DNA of 64,000 nucleotides from Aliivibrio finisterrensis (GCF_008933155.1 NZ_WBVP01000002.1:124001-188000), one strand, 5' to 3'. Numbered from the stretch's first letter, positions 1 through 8,915 are shown. Translations and numbers: made by a program. The notes: generated by a model from the sequence alone, not told the origin.

Positions 1-96
1 GGGGATCGCACCGGCTTCTTCGATAAACATCGTTTTCAGTTCTTCAAAAGCGGTAATCACCAGCCAGTCGATATCGTTAACATGATGGATAAACAT
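1..96 (-). CDS. Hypothetical protein, N-terminal fragment cut by window edge
   Basis: An open frame runs leftward from an ATG at 96 to the window edge and encodes 32 residues beginning MFIHHVNDIDWLVITAFEEL. It has no stop inside the window, so only the N-terminus is visible. I do not recognise a family from this much sequence. Codon use looks normal. No strong ribosome binding site is visible upstream of 96, so the frame is plausible but unproven. Confidence 0.4.
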   Translation of the reverse strand, partial: MFIHHVNDIDWLVITAFEELKTMFIEEAGAIP

Positions 97-172
97 AGAG
101 TTTCTCGGTTATTCTGGTGCGGAGATTTTATCACTATTAGGGGAGAACGTAGTAAATATTTAATGGTTAACC

Positions 173-349
173 TTACTCGTGACTAAAACGCTGCCTTATC
201 ACCATACTCCATTGTGAGTCATCTAATATGTCATCTTGGTATCCTTGTTTAATATTATTCTCAGTGGTGTAGGTGTCTACTACACCAAGCCAAAATTTAA
301 CTGCGTGATCAGCACCCTCAACTTGCTTCATTTCCCATGAGCCACCTGA
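173..349 (-). pseudogene. GNAT acetyltransferase C-terminal remnant
   Basis: The minus strand holds 58 sense codons without a stop, ending in TAA at 173-175. A stop codon lies immediately upstream in frame at 350-352, so the frame has no N-terminus. The translation has a pattern typical of the last strands of GNAT-fold N-acetyltransferases: a WEM strand, then AVKFWLGVVDTYT, then a QWSMVIRQRF end. This is about one third of a normal GNAT domain and lacks the acetyl-CoA binding motif A. An internal ATG at codon 7 could start a 52-residue peptide, but a functional enzyme is unlikely. The family call rests on pattern recognition only. Confidence 0.55.
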
Positions 350-352
350 TTA

Positions 353-602
353 TTTAAATATCTTTATATCAATAACTTACGCATGAAAACCCTAATCATA
401 TAGCCACTTCAATACTCAAAAGTGTTAAAGCGCCGCTATACCTGACTATTCACATATCAAAAGCGACGCTTAACTCTTTATTATTAAATAACTTGATATT
501 CTTTTCCTCTAAGGCTGACTATGACTTACATATAGACTACAGTTAGCTAACAAGTCATTTTATTTATTTTTTATTCAAAAACACAGTAAGCTAGGATTGA
601 AA
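353..602. other. AT-rich intergenic stretch upstream of the efflux pair
   Basis: No credible ORF is seen. The stretch is AT-rich and probably carries the promoter of the emrA/emrB-like pair that follows, but no confident -35/-10 pair was identified. An AGGA ribosome binding site at 593-596 lies 6 nt before the ATG at 603. Confidence 0.4.
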
Positions 603-1622
603 ATGAACGATAAAAAAACACATTTAGTACGAAATCTACTGGCGATTGGATGTATTGCCGTTGGACTAATTGCTGCCGGATACTTTTACGTTAAGCATCA
701 AGAACAATTTCCAAGTACAGATGATGCTTATGTTCATGCTAATATTGTGTATATAGCACCACAAGTCAGTGGAAAAATAATCACCAGTAATGCCACTGAT
801 TATGCTTCTGTAAGTAAGGGCGATTTATTAGTGCAGATTGACCCTGCTCCATACCAAGCAAAGCTCGATGAAGCAAAAGCGGGCTATGAGATGGCAACAT
901 CAAATAACGCAGCCACAGACGATGCAATATTAGCCGCCAGTGCAGATGTAAAAAGTGCCATAGCAACCCTTAGCGATGCTCAAATATCCTACAAACGAAT
1001 TAAAGAATTATCCGAAAAAAGCTTACTTCCAAAGCAAGGTTTAGACGATGCTCGTCAGAAATTATCATCCGCAGAAAGCAATGTCACCGCAACGAGAGCA
1101 CGGATGTCTCAACTCATCAAATCTCAAGGTGCCAAAGGCGATGCATCTCCTGAAGTAAAAAAGGCCGCAGCAGCGTTAAGCCAAGCGAGCTTATCATTGT
1201 CTTACACAAATATATTTGCAGATCACGATGGTACGCTTGGTAAAGTTCAAGTTCATCCTGGTAGTGTCGTGGTTCCCGGACAAGCATTAGCCCCTTTAGT
1301 AGAAGCAAACTCTTATTGGGTTCAAGCAAACTTTAAAGAGACTCATTTAGGACGAGTAACAAAAGGTATGAAAGTAACCATCACCTTAGATCTTTACCCT
1401 GACGTGCAATACGTTGGTGTGATTGAAGCGATCTCTCCTGCCAGCGGCGCTTCGTTTTCATTACTGCCACCTGAAAACGCAACAGGAAACTGGGTAAAAG
1501 TACCGCAACGTTTTCCTATTCGTATAAAACTAGATAATAATCAAAATAAACTGAAATTTCCTTTACGAGTAGGGGCTAGTGCATCAGTAACGGTTGATAC
1601 ATTAGCGCCTCTAGAAAAATAA
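603..1622 (+). CDS. EmrA/HlyD-type membrane fusion protein of an MFS efflux pump
   Basis: This is the periplasmic adaptor of a tripartite drug efflux pump, linking an inner-membrane MFS pump to a TolC channel. One N-terminal membrane anchor (about residues 9-29) is followed by the EmrA-like segment PSTDDAYVHANIVYIAPQVSG. After that come a biotinyl-lipoyl half, a coiled-coil hairpin rich in Ala/Lys/Glu, the second lipoyl half (SLSYTNIFADHDGTLGKV) and a beta-barrel with PGQALAPLV. About 339 residues is usual for the family. I start it at ATG 603 because AGGA sits 6 nt upstream; an in-frame TTG at 597 overlaps that site. The MFS partner begins 18 nt after the stop, so the two form an operon. The substrate cannot be read from the sequence. 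Confidence 0.88.
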   Translation: MNDKKTHLVRNLLAIGCIAVGLIAAGYFYVKHQEQFPSTDDAYVHANIVYIAPQVSGKIITSNATDYASVSKGDLLVQIDPAPYQAKLDEAKAGYEMATSNNAATDDAILAASADVKSAIATLSDAQISYKRIKELSEKSLLPKQGLDDARQKLSSAESNVTATRARMSQLIKSQGAKGDASPEVKKAAAALSQASLSLSYTNIFADHDGTLGKVQVHPGSVVVPGQALAPLVEANSYWVQANFKETHLGRVTKGMKVTITLDLYPDVQYVGVIEAISPASGASFSLLPPENATGNWVKVPQRFPIRIKLDNNQNKLKFPLRVGASASVTVDTLAPLEK

Positions 1623-1640
1623 TCGGAAAGGGAAATTATC

Positions 1641-3176
1641 ATGTCTCATGTCATTACACCGACAGATAGCAACATAAGTGATGGGGCTGATTCTAAGCGT
1701 ACCTTAGTTACTCTTGCTGTTATGCTTTCAGCCATTATGGTATTGCTTGATATGACTATCGCTAATGTTGCCCTTCCCCATATGATGGGAGCATTAGGGG
1801 TAACATCAGAGCAAGTCACTTGGGTGCTAACTTCCTACTCAATGGCTGAGGCTATCTTCATTCCTTTGGCCAGTTTTTTATCTCTAAAGTTTGGCGTTAG
1901 AAAGCTGTTATTGATCTCTGTTTCTGGTTTTATCATTACCTCTGCATTATGTGGTCAAGCCGACTCATTGGCCGAAATGGTGACCTTTCGGATCATGCAG
2001 GGGGCTTTTGGTGCCTCGGTGATCCCATTATCTCAATCGATTATGGTCCAAATTTATCCTCCTGAACAACGTGGTAAAGCGATGGCTTTGTTTAGCGTTG
2101 GGGTATTACTTGGTCCAATTTTAGGGCCGACATTAGGGGGGATCATTACTGAAAATATGGATTGGCGATGGATATTTTATGTCAATCTTCCTGTTGGCCT
2201 TATCTGTTTATCTCTTATTTTCTTTTATGTGAAGATTGAAAATAAAGGCCCAACAAAGATCGACTGGCCAATCGTAATTGGTATGACTATCGGGATTGGG
2301 TTACTGCAAATGGTGCTTGATCAAGGGAATGAAAAAGGCTGGTTTAGCTCTAATTTGATTTTATTCTCTTCAATCATTAGTGCTATTTCTATTGCTTATT
2401 TTGTTCGCCGTTCATTCAAAATCAAAGGGGATATTGCTCCCGTATGGTTATTAAAAGATCGTAATTTAGCCGTGTCGTGCTTAGTCATGGGCGCTTTTGC
2501 TATGGGGATGTTTGGTATTACCCAATTGCAACCAATGATGTTAGAGCAATTATTAAACTACCCTGTTGATACGACAGGTCTTGCTATGGCACCACGCGGG
2601 TTAACCTCTGCCATTGTATTGGTCATGCTCGCAGGTTACATGGATAAACTTAATGCGAAAGTATTGATTGTAATTGGCTTACTGCTCAATGCTTACGGTA
2701 CTTATTTAATGATAAAATACTCACTAAATATAGATATGTACTGGATCTTGCTTCCAAGTATTATTCAAGGTGCAGGCATGGGATTGGTGTTTTCACCATT
2801 AAGTCAATTAGCTTACTCTACGCTATCGAAACAAGATGCTGTTAGTGGCGCCGTTGTATTTAACTTATTCCGTACCATTGGAGGATCCTTTGGTATCTCT
2901 ATTGTGAATACCTACTTCAGTCGCATGGAGCAAAAAGAGTGGAATTCGTTAGGGGGAGATTTAACGCTAAGTAATCCGGTTCTTCAACAAGCTGCCCATA
3001 CTCAAGGGCATCATATTACTGATCCTACATTTTTAGCACAAATCCAATCATTGCTACATCAGCAGTCGACAATGATGGCGTTCGTATCTACGTTTGGATT
3101 TATACTCGCCTCGTATTTATTTTTGATCCCATTTATTGCCTTGTTTAAGAAAAAACAACTCGCCAATAATCAATAA
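1641..3176 (+). CDS. EmrB/QacA (DHA2) family MFS multidrug transporter
   Basis: This is a 511-residue proton-driven exporter of the 14-helix DHA2 group, acting with the adaptor encoded just upstream. Helix 1 carries the family signature LLDMTIANVALPHM. Motif A-like residues (LSLKFGVRKLL) lie between helices 2 and 3, and the antiporter motif C follows (GVLLGPILGPTLGG). The N-terminal tail and the linker near residue 205 are cytoplasmic. A GGAAAGGGA ribosome binding site precedes the ATG. No regulator is adjacent. Drug, bile salt or fatty acid export are all possible. Confidence 0.88.
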   Translation: MSHVITPTDSNISDGADSKRTLVTLAVMLSAIMVLLDMTIANVALPHMMGALGVTSEQVTWVLTSYSMAEAIFIPLASFLSLKFGVRKLLLISVSGFIITSALCGQADSLAEMVTFRIMQGAFGASVIPLSQSIMVQIYPPEQRGKAMALFSVGVLLGPILGPTLGGIITENMDWRWIFYVNLPVGLICLSLIFFYVKIENKGPTKIDWPIVIGMTIGIGLLQMVLDQGNEKGWFSSNLILFSSIISAISIAYFVRRSFKIKGDIAPVWLLKDRNLAVSCLVMGAFAMGMFGITQLQPMMLEQLLNYPVDTTGLAMAPRGLTSAIVLVMLAGYMDKLNAKVLIVIGLLLNAYGTYLMIKYSLNIDMYWILLPSIIQGAGMGLVFSPLSQLAYSTLSKQDAVSGAVVFNLFRTIGGSFGISIVNTYFSRMEQKEWNSLGGDLTLSNPVLQQAAHTQGHHITDPTFLAQIQSLLHQQSTMMAFVSTFGFILASYLFLIPFIALFKKKQLANNQ

Positions 3177-3180
3177 TAAA

Positions 3181-3212
3181 AATGCCATAAGTTGCCACTG
3201 ACTTATGGCATT
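3181..3212 (+). terminator. Hairpin after the EmrB-like gene
   Basis: A perfect 12-bp inverted repeat (AATGCCATAAGT and its complement) with an 8-nt loop lies 5 nt after the stop. The downstream T tract is poor, so it may act as a weak terminator or stabilise the 3' end. Confidence 0.6.
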
Positions 3213-3547
3213 CCCCTTATCAGAGCTAAAAACACAATAGAATATCCCTCTCCAGAGGTACTCGATTTAGTTTATTACACTAATTTAACATCATATAATA
3301 AGCTATATACAAAGAAACACCTACTTACATATATTATCTATTTATAAAATAAATACGGTGCGTTGCTGATATTTCCAGTATAGAATCCCCGCTCAATGTC
3401 CAGTCTATGTCTTCGCACCCTTTGATTTCTAAATAAGGAGGTGCTGAATACGGTAGATTTGTGATAAATAAACGCTGGCTAAATACAGAGAAAAATGAAT
3501 CTCTATTTGGTGATCACAGCACTGATGTGGCATTGAGAAAATTTAAA
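3213..3547. other. AT-rich leader region before carbamate kinase
   Basis: No independent gene is recognised. A strong Shine-Dalgarno-like AAGGAGG lies near 3436-3442 but has no well-spaced ATG. The nearest in-frame codon is a GTG at 3461, 18 nt away, which would add 29 residues to the kinase. Confidence 0.35.
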
Positions 3548-4531
3548 ATGAGTAGTACAACAATGAAACCAACAATTGTTATTGCCCTAGGCGGCAATGC
3601 ACTATTGCGTCGTGGTCAGGTTCTTTCTTATGAAAATCAACTTGAAAACGTAAAGGTAGCGGCAGAATCGATTGCTAAATTAAGTGAAGATTACCGTATT
3701 GCTATTGTTCATGGAAATGGTCCACAAGTTGGTTTATTAAGCCAACAAAATGATGCCTTTGATGCTGTTCCTTCTTATCCTCTTAGCTGTTTAGTTGCCG
3801 AGTCCCAAGGGATGATAGCAACCATGCTTGCACAAGAATTGCGTAACCGCGTTGATTGTAACGTATCAACAATTCTTACTCATGTAGATGTCGATAAAGC
3901 CGACCCTGCATTTAACGAACCGATGAAATTTATTGGTCAAGTCTATTCAGAAGCAGAAGCTAAAGCTCTTGCTGAAGAGTTTGATTGGTCTATTCACCAA
4001 GATGGTGACTACTATAGACGCGTTGTTGCCTCTCCTGCTCCTAAAAATATTCGTGAAAGTGAATTGATTTCATTAGCTTTGCAGCACGATAACATCGTTA
4101 TTTGTTGTGGCGGTGGCGGCATTCCTATTTGTACTGATGAGAATGGCATCACTTCAAATATTGATTGTGTTATTGATAAAGACTCAACGGCATCGTTACT
4201 TTCTCAACAAATTTCCGCCGACTTTTTCTTAATTTTGACCGATGGTGATGGGGTATTCTTCCATTACGGTAAGCCAAACCAAATCAAATTAGACATTGCG
4301 ACAACCGAAGAATTAAAAGGTTATGCGTTTGATAAAGGCTCTATGCAGCCAAAAATTGATGCGATGATCAACTATGTTGAAAATGTCGATATTTCAATTG
4401 GTATCATTACCGATTTGCATTTGGCTTTAGATGCTCTTAATGGCACCGCAGGTACAAAAATTGTAAAAAATAAGTTCTATGATGATTCTATTTCTCATCA
4501 ACAGAATGATGGTGAATTAGCCCTAGCTTAA
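3548..4531 (+). CDS. arcC: Carbamate kinase
   Basis: The enzyme transfers phosphate between carbamoyl phosphate and ADP, giving ATP, CO2 and ammonia; it is the last step of arginine deiminase or allantoate fermentation. The amino acid kinase fold starts with the signature PTIVIALGGNALLRRGQ. It continues with VHGNGPQVG, a CCGGGGIP glycine loop and LTDGDGV in the nucleotide-binding half, and ends with GSMQPKIDA and a GTAGTKIV strand. The frame stays open upstream to GTG 3461, but homology begins near M35 of that long form. I therefore prefer ATG 3548 (327 residues); ATG 3563 is also possible. No arginine deiminase or ornithine carbamoyltransferase gene lies beside it, so it is an orphan here. 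A strong terminator follows. Confidence 0.87.
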   Translation: MSSTTMKPTIVIALGGNALLRRGQVLSYENQLENVKVAAESIAKLSEDYRIAIVHGNGPQVGLLSQQNDAFDAVPSYPLSCLVAESQGMIATMLAQELRNRVDCNVSTILTHVDVDKADPAFNEPMKFIGQVYSEAEAKALAEEFDWSIHQDGDYYRRVVASPAPKNIRESELISLALQHDNIVICCGGGGIPICTDENGITSNIDCVIDKDSTASLLSQQISADFFLILTDGDGVFFHYGKPNQIKLDIATTEELKGYAFDKGSMQPKIDAMINYVENVDISIGIITDLHLALDALNGTAGTKIVKNKFYDDSISHQQNDGELALA

Positions 4532-4553
4532 CGGTTTTATTCCCCTAGAAAAC

Positions 4554-4583
4554 AAAAGCCCTAACGCGTTGTTAGGGCTTTTT
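4554..4583. terminator. Bidirectional rho-independent terminator
   Basis: A 12-bp perfect stem (AAAAGCCCTAAC/GTTAGGGCTTTT) with a 5-nt loop is flanked by A and T tracts. It lies between the convergent carbamate kinase and HAD phosphatase genes and can serve both. Confidence 0.9.
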
Positions 4584-4610
4584 AATATCGAGTGTGCGAT
4601 AAGTAAACGC

Positions 4611-5408
4611 TTATAACACTTGCTCTTTAATCACCGTAAACACGCCAGCGTCTTTGTTACTTGGCGCGATAAAGCGTGCTGTGTCTTTCACCTGCTGATG
4701 TGCGTTTTCCATCGCGTAAGAATAGTAGCTCTCTTGTAGCATTTCTAAATCATTTAAGTAATCACCAAAACTCATTGTCTCTTCAAAACTAAAGCCAAGC
4801 GTGTTTTGAAGATGCTTGATCGCCGCCCCTTTAGAGGCAACCGCATTCATTACATCGAGCCAGATCTTAGCGCTAACCACCACTTGATGTGTATGACCAA
4901 ACTCTGCATTTATTACCGGATTAATATGCTCTGCTGAACCATCAAAATGACAAAGAGCGACTTTAATGAACTCATCATCAATTGCTAATAAATCTTCTAC
5001 GTATTGGCAACGCTGATAATATTTAGAGAACTCGGCTAATGCTTGTGGGTCTTGAGTTTCAATGTAAGCGGATTGTTTTCCGCACAATACAATGTGTGCT
5101 CCATCTATAGAACGCGCGGTTTGAATAATGTTTTTGATTGATGGTGTATCTATCGTGCAACTGTAAAGCTCTTGGCCTTTATGCATCACTAACGTGCCAT
5201 TTTCAGCAATGAACATCATGCTATCTTTCACTGGCTCAAAGGTTTCTAATAAGCTGTAGTACTGACGTCCAGACGCCGCGGCAAACATGATGCCTTTGTC
5301 TTCTAGTTGCTTATACAATTCGAAAAAACGTGGGTCTAACTGGCTGTGCTCATTAAGTAATGTGCCATCCATATCGGTAGCAATAAATTTTACGTTATGT
5401 TTTTGCAT
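4611..5408 (-). CDS. HAD-superfamily Cof-type sugar phosphatase (YbiV/SupH-like)
   Basis: This is a predicted cytoplasmic hydrolase of sugar phosphates or flavin mononucleotide. HAD motif I is FIATDMDGTLL near the N-terminus, with the nucleophile Asp in DMDGT. Motif II is ASGRQYYSL, followed by a type IIB cap domain. Motif III/IV is the late Lys plus GDYLNDLEML. The length of 265 residues and the QYY and AENGTLV segments resemble Escherichia coli YbiV. It is transcribed alone on the minus strand and ends just before a shared terminator. The exact substrate cannot be told. Confidence 0.82.
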   Translation of the reverse strand: MQKHNVKFIATDMDGTLLNEHSQLDPRFFELYKQLEDKGIMFAAASGRQYYSLLETFEPVKDSMMFIAENGTLVMHKGQELYSCTIDTPSIKNIIQTARSIDGAHIVLCGKQSAYIETQDPQALAEFSKYYQRCQYVEDLLAIDDEFIKVALCHFDGSAEHINPVINAEFGHTHQVVVSAKIWLDVMNAVASKGAAIKHLQNTLGFSFEETMSFGDYLNDLEMLQESYYSYAMENAHQQVKDTARFIAPSNKDAGVFTVIKEQVL

Positions 5409-5546
5409 TGATTAATACTCAGAATAAATTGAACAATAGAATGCGCTGAGGCGAGATAATGACAAAAGAGTATATACCTTAGCATTATGGGAACCGAACC
5501 ACTCGCGTTCAAAATGAGAGGTTAATATCACTCTTTTTGTAAATAA

Positions 5547-5571
5547 AAAAGGAGCCACGAAGGCCCCTTTT
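5547..5571 (-). terminator. Terminator after the KDPG aldolase gene
   Basis: On the minus strand the RNA forms a GGGGCC/GGCUCC-type stem capped by a UUCG-containing loop and followed by a run of U. The same 26-base string recurs at 11007-11032 after the RND operon. Confidence 0.8.
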
Positions 5572-5594
5572 GATAGTGGTGAACTAAAATTAAA

Positions 5595-6224
5595 TTAGCT
5601 TTTTACTTGCTCAACAATTTCTCTTGTTAATCGCGCAATGGTATCCCAGTCTTTATTTTCGATTAGTTTCTTATCTACCATCCATGTGCCACCACAAGCT
5701 AATACTTGAGGAATAGCCAAATAATCCTGAATATTTGATGCGGTAATTCCACCGGTTGGCATTAGTCGAATATCACCATAAGGACCAACTAAAGATTTAA
5801 CCATATTAAGACCACCAGACGCTTCTGCCGGGAAAAACTTCAGCGTAGTTAACCCCATTTCTAATGCCGCCTCTACTGTACTTGGGTTATTTACACCAGG
5901 AACAATATCAATCCCAATTTCTTGGCATGCTTTAACTGTATTTGGATTGAAACCAGGAGACACAACGAAGCTTGCTCCAGCCTCTTTTGCTGCAAGTGCT
6001 TGCTCACCATTTAAAACCGTTCCAGCGCCAATCAGCATGTGAGGCTGTGATTGCTTTAAAAGACGAATAGCTTCTACTGCTGCATCTGAGCGAAAAGTAA
6101 TTTCAGCCGCAGGAAGTCCATTATCGGATAACACCTTACCTAATGGAATAATATCTTGAGCATTATCCAATGCGATAACTGGAATGACTTTTAGCGATTG
6201 AAGTTGTTCATTAATTGTCGACAT
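5595..6224 (-). CDS. eda: 2-keto-3-deoxy-6-phosphogluconate (KDPG) aldolase
   Basis: It cleaves KDPG to pyruvate and glyceraldehyde 3-phosphate, the final step of the Entner-Doudoroff and hexuronate pathways. This is a class I TIM-barrel aldolase of 209 residues, the usual size. Visible signatures are IPVIALDNAQD, GLPAAEITFRS (catalytic Glu), IGAGTVLN, VSPGFNP, and the Schiff-base Lys in TLKFFPAEASGG. It sits 20 bp downstream of the KDG kinase gene in the same direction, so the two enzymes that act in sequence are probably co-transcribed. This may be a second eda copy dedicated to this cluster; the rest of the genome is not visible. Confidence 0.94.
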   Translation of the reverse strand: MSTINEQLQSLKVIPVIALDNAQDIIPLGKVLSDNGLPAAEITFRSDAAVEAIRLLKQSQPHMLIGAGTVLNGEQALAAKEAGASFVVSPGFNPNTVKACQEIGIDIVPGVNNPSTVEAALEMGLTTLKFFPAEASGGLNMVKSLVGPYGDIRLMPTGGITASNIQDYLAIPQVLACGGTWMVDKKLIENKDWDTIARLTREIVEQVKS

Positions 6225-6244
6225 TTTATATTCCTACTCTGATA

Positions 6245-7189
6245 TTAAAGTGTATCTGTAATGTGTTTAGGGATAATTGCCCCATGATGTTGAATAACAA
6301 GGCCAGCTAATGCATTACCTCGACGACACGCTTCAAACACTGAGCCGCCAGTAAGGTAACAAGATAAGAATCCACCATTAAATGAATCCCCTGCAGAAGT
6401 GGTATCTACAACCGTTTCGACTTGTTTCGTTGCGATTAATGTTGGCTGATGATCTGGGCTTTCGCTCATCAGGCAGCCTTTAGCACCCAATTTTACAACA
6501 ACGGTTTTCACTCCTAATTGATGAAGCCTTAGAATCGTTTGTGTCGGATCTTGGTCTGCCCATAAAAGCTGTTCATCTTCATATGTCACCAATGCGACAT
6601 CAGTCGTTTGATACGCTTGCTGATAGGCCTCTTTTGTTTTTATTTCTGAATCCCATAATTTTGGTCGATAATTACTATCAAAAATAATCGTAATCCCTTG
6701 TTGATGTAGGTCATTTAACAAGCCTAATAACATGCATCGATCTTCATCAGGTAAAATAGCCAAACTTATACCACTAATAAAAATGGCATCAACTCTCTCA
6801 AGGTTCTTACGAATTTTTCCAAAATCAGGGTGCTGAAGCATATAACGTGCAGCGGAGTCATTACGCCAATACAAAAATGTTCGCTCACCTTGCTCATCCA
6901 CTTGTATCAAATAAAGACCAGGAGAACGATGAGAGTCTTGAAGAGTAAAATCCGTTGATATTCCTTCCTCTTTCCAGCGTTTCATTATCTCTTGGCTAAT
7001 GGCATCAGTTCCTAAAGAAGTAACATAACTGGTTTGAACTGCATGAGTTTCTTCCGATGATCTTGATAGGCTTCGATTTAAATATATTGCAGCATTTAAG
7101 GTATCCCCACCGTAACTCTGTTGCATTTGTCCAAAGGGGTCGCCATTTAATTCGATCATACATTCACCAATAATAGCGATGTGACTCAT
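6245..7189 (-). CDS. kdgK: 2-keto-3-deoxygluconate kinase (PfkB family)
   Basis: It phosphorylates 2-keto-3-deoxygluconate (KDG) with ATP to give KDPG, the substrate of the aldolase encoded just downstream. The ribokinase-fold features are the N-terminal IGECMIELNG, the PfkB signature GGDTLNAAIYLNR, and the C-terminal signature DTTSAGDSFNGGF with the catalytic Asp in AGDSF. Length is 314 residues, as in proteobacterial KdgK. A hairpin at 7224-7261 lies between it and the upstream PTS gene, so expression could be partly uncoupled from the transporter. Confidence 0.92.
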   Translation of the reverse strand: MSHIAIIGECMIELNGDPFGQMQQSYGGDTLNAAIYLNRSLSRSSEETHAVQTSYVTSLGTDAISQEIMKRWKEEGISTDFTLQDSHRSPGLYLIQVDEQGERTFLYWRNDSAARYMLQHPDFGKIRKNLERVDAIFISGISLAILPDEDRCMLLGLLNDLHQQGITIIFDSNYRPKLWDSEIKTKEAYQQAYQTTDVALVTYEDEQLLWADQDPTQTILRLHQLGVKTVVVKLGAKGCLMSESPDHQPTLIATKQVETVVDTTSAGDSFNGGFLSCYLTGGSVFEACRRGNALAGLVIQHHGAIIPKHITDTL

Positions 7190-7223
7190 ATATATTTCCT
7201 TTAATGTTACGACTTAAAAATGA

Positions 7224-7261
7224 AAGTGAGCCATTATTTGCTAGCAATTAACGGCTCACTT
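7224..7261 (-). terminator. Hairpin between the PTS gene and kdgK
   Basis: An inverted repeat (AAGTGAGCC/GGCTCACTT, extendable through TTA/TAA) separates the PTS gene from kdgK. On the minus strand it is followed by a broken T-rich tract, so it may attenuate transcription rather than end it. Confidence 0.5.
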
Positions 7262-7281
7262 ATATGACTAACTAAAAGAGG

Positions 7282-8718
7282 TTATTTATCATCAAGTTTA
7301 ACGAATAATAACGTTAGAATATAAGAGAGAACAAACACACCACACACGCCCAAAATCGCTTGAATAAAGTTTTGTGTTCCGCCTGATAGATACGCAGGTA
7401 AACTGAATACAGACGATAATATGTAGCTGTTTAAATGAGTATCAATGGTAACTGATATAGCACCAAATACGCCGGCAGCTAAACTTGCTGTCATTAACGC
7501 TTTCGTATACTTAGTCAGAACACCAAATAACGCAGGTTCTGTAATACCTAGAATTGCAGTAACCCCCGAACCTAATGTGATTGATGACTCTTCTTTAGAT
7601 ACGTATTTACGTTGCTTATGCCACACTGCCATGGTTGCACCAGCAATCGCTAAATTACCTAAGCACATGATAGGCATTAATAAATCTTTTCCGTATAGCG
7701 CAAAATTATTTAAACTGATTGGCGTCATACTGTGGTGAATACCAAATACAATAGTAATTGGGCGAGTTAGACCAAAGACAAAACCTGTTAACGTTGGAGA
7801 TATCTCAAGTAATGAACCAACTACCCATCCCGCGCCATTACTCAACCAAATACCTGCAGGGCCTACAAATGATAGCGTAATAGTCGAAGTTACTGTAAAG
7901 GCTAAAAGTGGCGTAAATACAGGTTTTGCTGATGAAGGAACCAACTTATCAACTAAAGGCGTTACTTTCGACAACACCCAAATAGCCAATATTGCAGGGA
8001 CAATGGCACCGCCGTAATTTAATAGCTCAATAGGAACAACGCCAAGTACCGTTAACTCAGGCACTGCACCAACATCTTTTAGCTGCGCTGCTTTCTCAAT
8101 TAATTTAGGCGCAAGCATTGCTGATGAAACAGCCAGTGCAATGTATTCATTAACTTTAAACACCTTCGCTGCTGAGAATGAAACCAACATAGGTAAAAAG
8201 AAAAATACAGCAACAGAGATAGAACGGAAAAAATACACCGTATCTGAGGACTCAGAAATCACATTGGTTGCAATAAGACCAGAAAGCAGGCCCATCAACA
8301 TACCTGCACCTGCAATCGCAGGAACTACTGGGCCGAAGATACCCGCAACAATTCGCATGACACCTTGAAATAACTTACCTTTCTCTATGGTATCTACCCC
8401 AGGAGAGCTCGTGTTCATCGATGTATTTGAAATCGCGTTATACCATTTTTCAACCTCAACCCCGATAATGACTTGAGTTTGCCCTTGTTGTAAAACAACC
8501 CCTTTTACGCCTTTTATTTTTTTGATTTCATCTTGATTAACAAGCGACTCATCCACTAACTTAAACCGTAAGCGAGTCATGCAGTGAGTCGTACTATTTA
8601 TATTATTTTCACTGCCAAGAGCTTTAATTAATAACTGTAAGTTATCCTCAAAGCTGAGTTCTTTAGATGTCGAGTCTATACCTTTTGGGATCTCGTTATT
8701 TGTGTCAATGCTTTGCAT
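7282..8718 (-). CDS. PTS glucose/sucrose-family EIIBC component
   Basis: This is a membrane permease that imports and phosphorylates a sugar or sugar derivative. An N-terminal EIIB domain carries the phosphocysteine in HCMTRLRFKL (Cys46) and is followed by an EIIC domain with about ten membrane segments, including TGFVFGLTRPITIVFGIHHS and ILGITEPALFGV. There is no EIIA domain, so it must borrow one such as EIIA-Glc, as TreB- and MurP-type EIIBCs do. It is read in the same direction as kdgK and eda and is divergent from the ManD-type dehydratase, so the imported compound should lead to KDG. The substrate is unknown. The start at ATG 8718 fits the family. Confidence 0.85.
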   Translation of the reverse strand: MQSIDTNNEIPKGIDSTSKELSFEDNLQLLIKALGSENNINSTTHCMTRLRFKLVDESLVNQDEIKKIKGVKGVVLQQGQTQVIIGVEVEKWYNAISNTSMNTSSPGVDTIEKGKLFQGVMRIVAGIFGPVVPAIAGAGMLMGLLSGLIATNVISESSDTVYFFRSISVAVFFFLPMLVSFSAAKVFKVNEYIALAVSSAMLAPKLIEKAAQLKDVGAVPELTVLGVVPIELLNYGGAIVPAILAIWVLSKVTPLVDKLVPSSAKPVFTPLLAFTVTSTITLSFVGPAGIWLSNGAGWVVGSLLEISPTLTGFVFGLTRPITIVFGIHHSMTPISLNNFALYGKDLLMPIMCLGNLAIAGATMAVWHKQRKYVSKEESSITLGSGVTAILGITEPALFGVLTKYTKALMTASLAAGVFGAISVTIDTHLNSYILSSVFSLPAYLSGGTQNFIQAILGVCGVFVLSYILTLLFVKLDDK

Positions 8719-8847
8719 AACATACCTGTTTTGGAAATGACTAAGTTGGAGATATCATAACGACAACCCATATTAATCCAACTCTATAAAAAGAGAGTTA
8801 TCTCACATTTAAACTCAGTAAAATTATTTTTTCGGCCTTTTTTCAGG

Positions 8848-8892
8848 ATTGGTCTGTTTTATTAATCAATTAAAAAACCTTTTCAGACCAAT
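8848..8892. promoter_or_regulatory. Inverted repeat, candidate GntR operator
   Basis: A 9-bp perfect inverted repeat, ATTGGTCTG (8848-8856) and CAGACCAAT (8884-8892), lies in the divergent PTS/dehydratase promoter region. GGTCT/AGACC half-sites are typical of HutC-type GntR regulators, and a GntR gene is in the cluster. The 27-bp spacer is longer than a single dimer site, so these may be two half-strength sites. Confidence 0.5.
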
Positions 8893-8915
8893 TATTTTCA
8901 CCCCAAAATTAGGGC

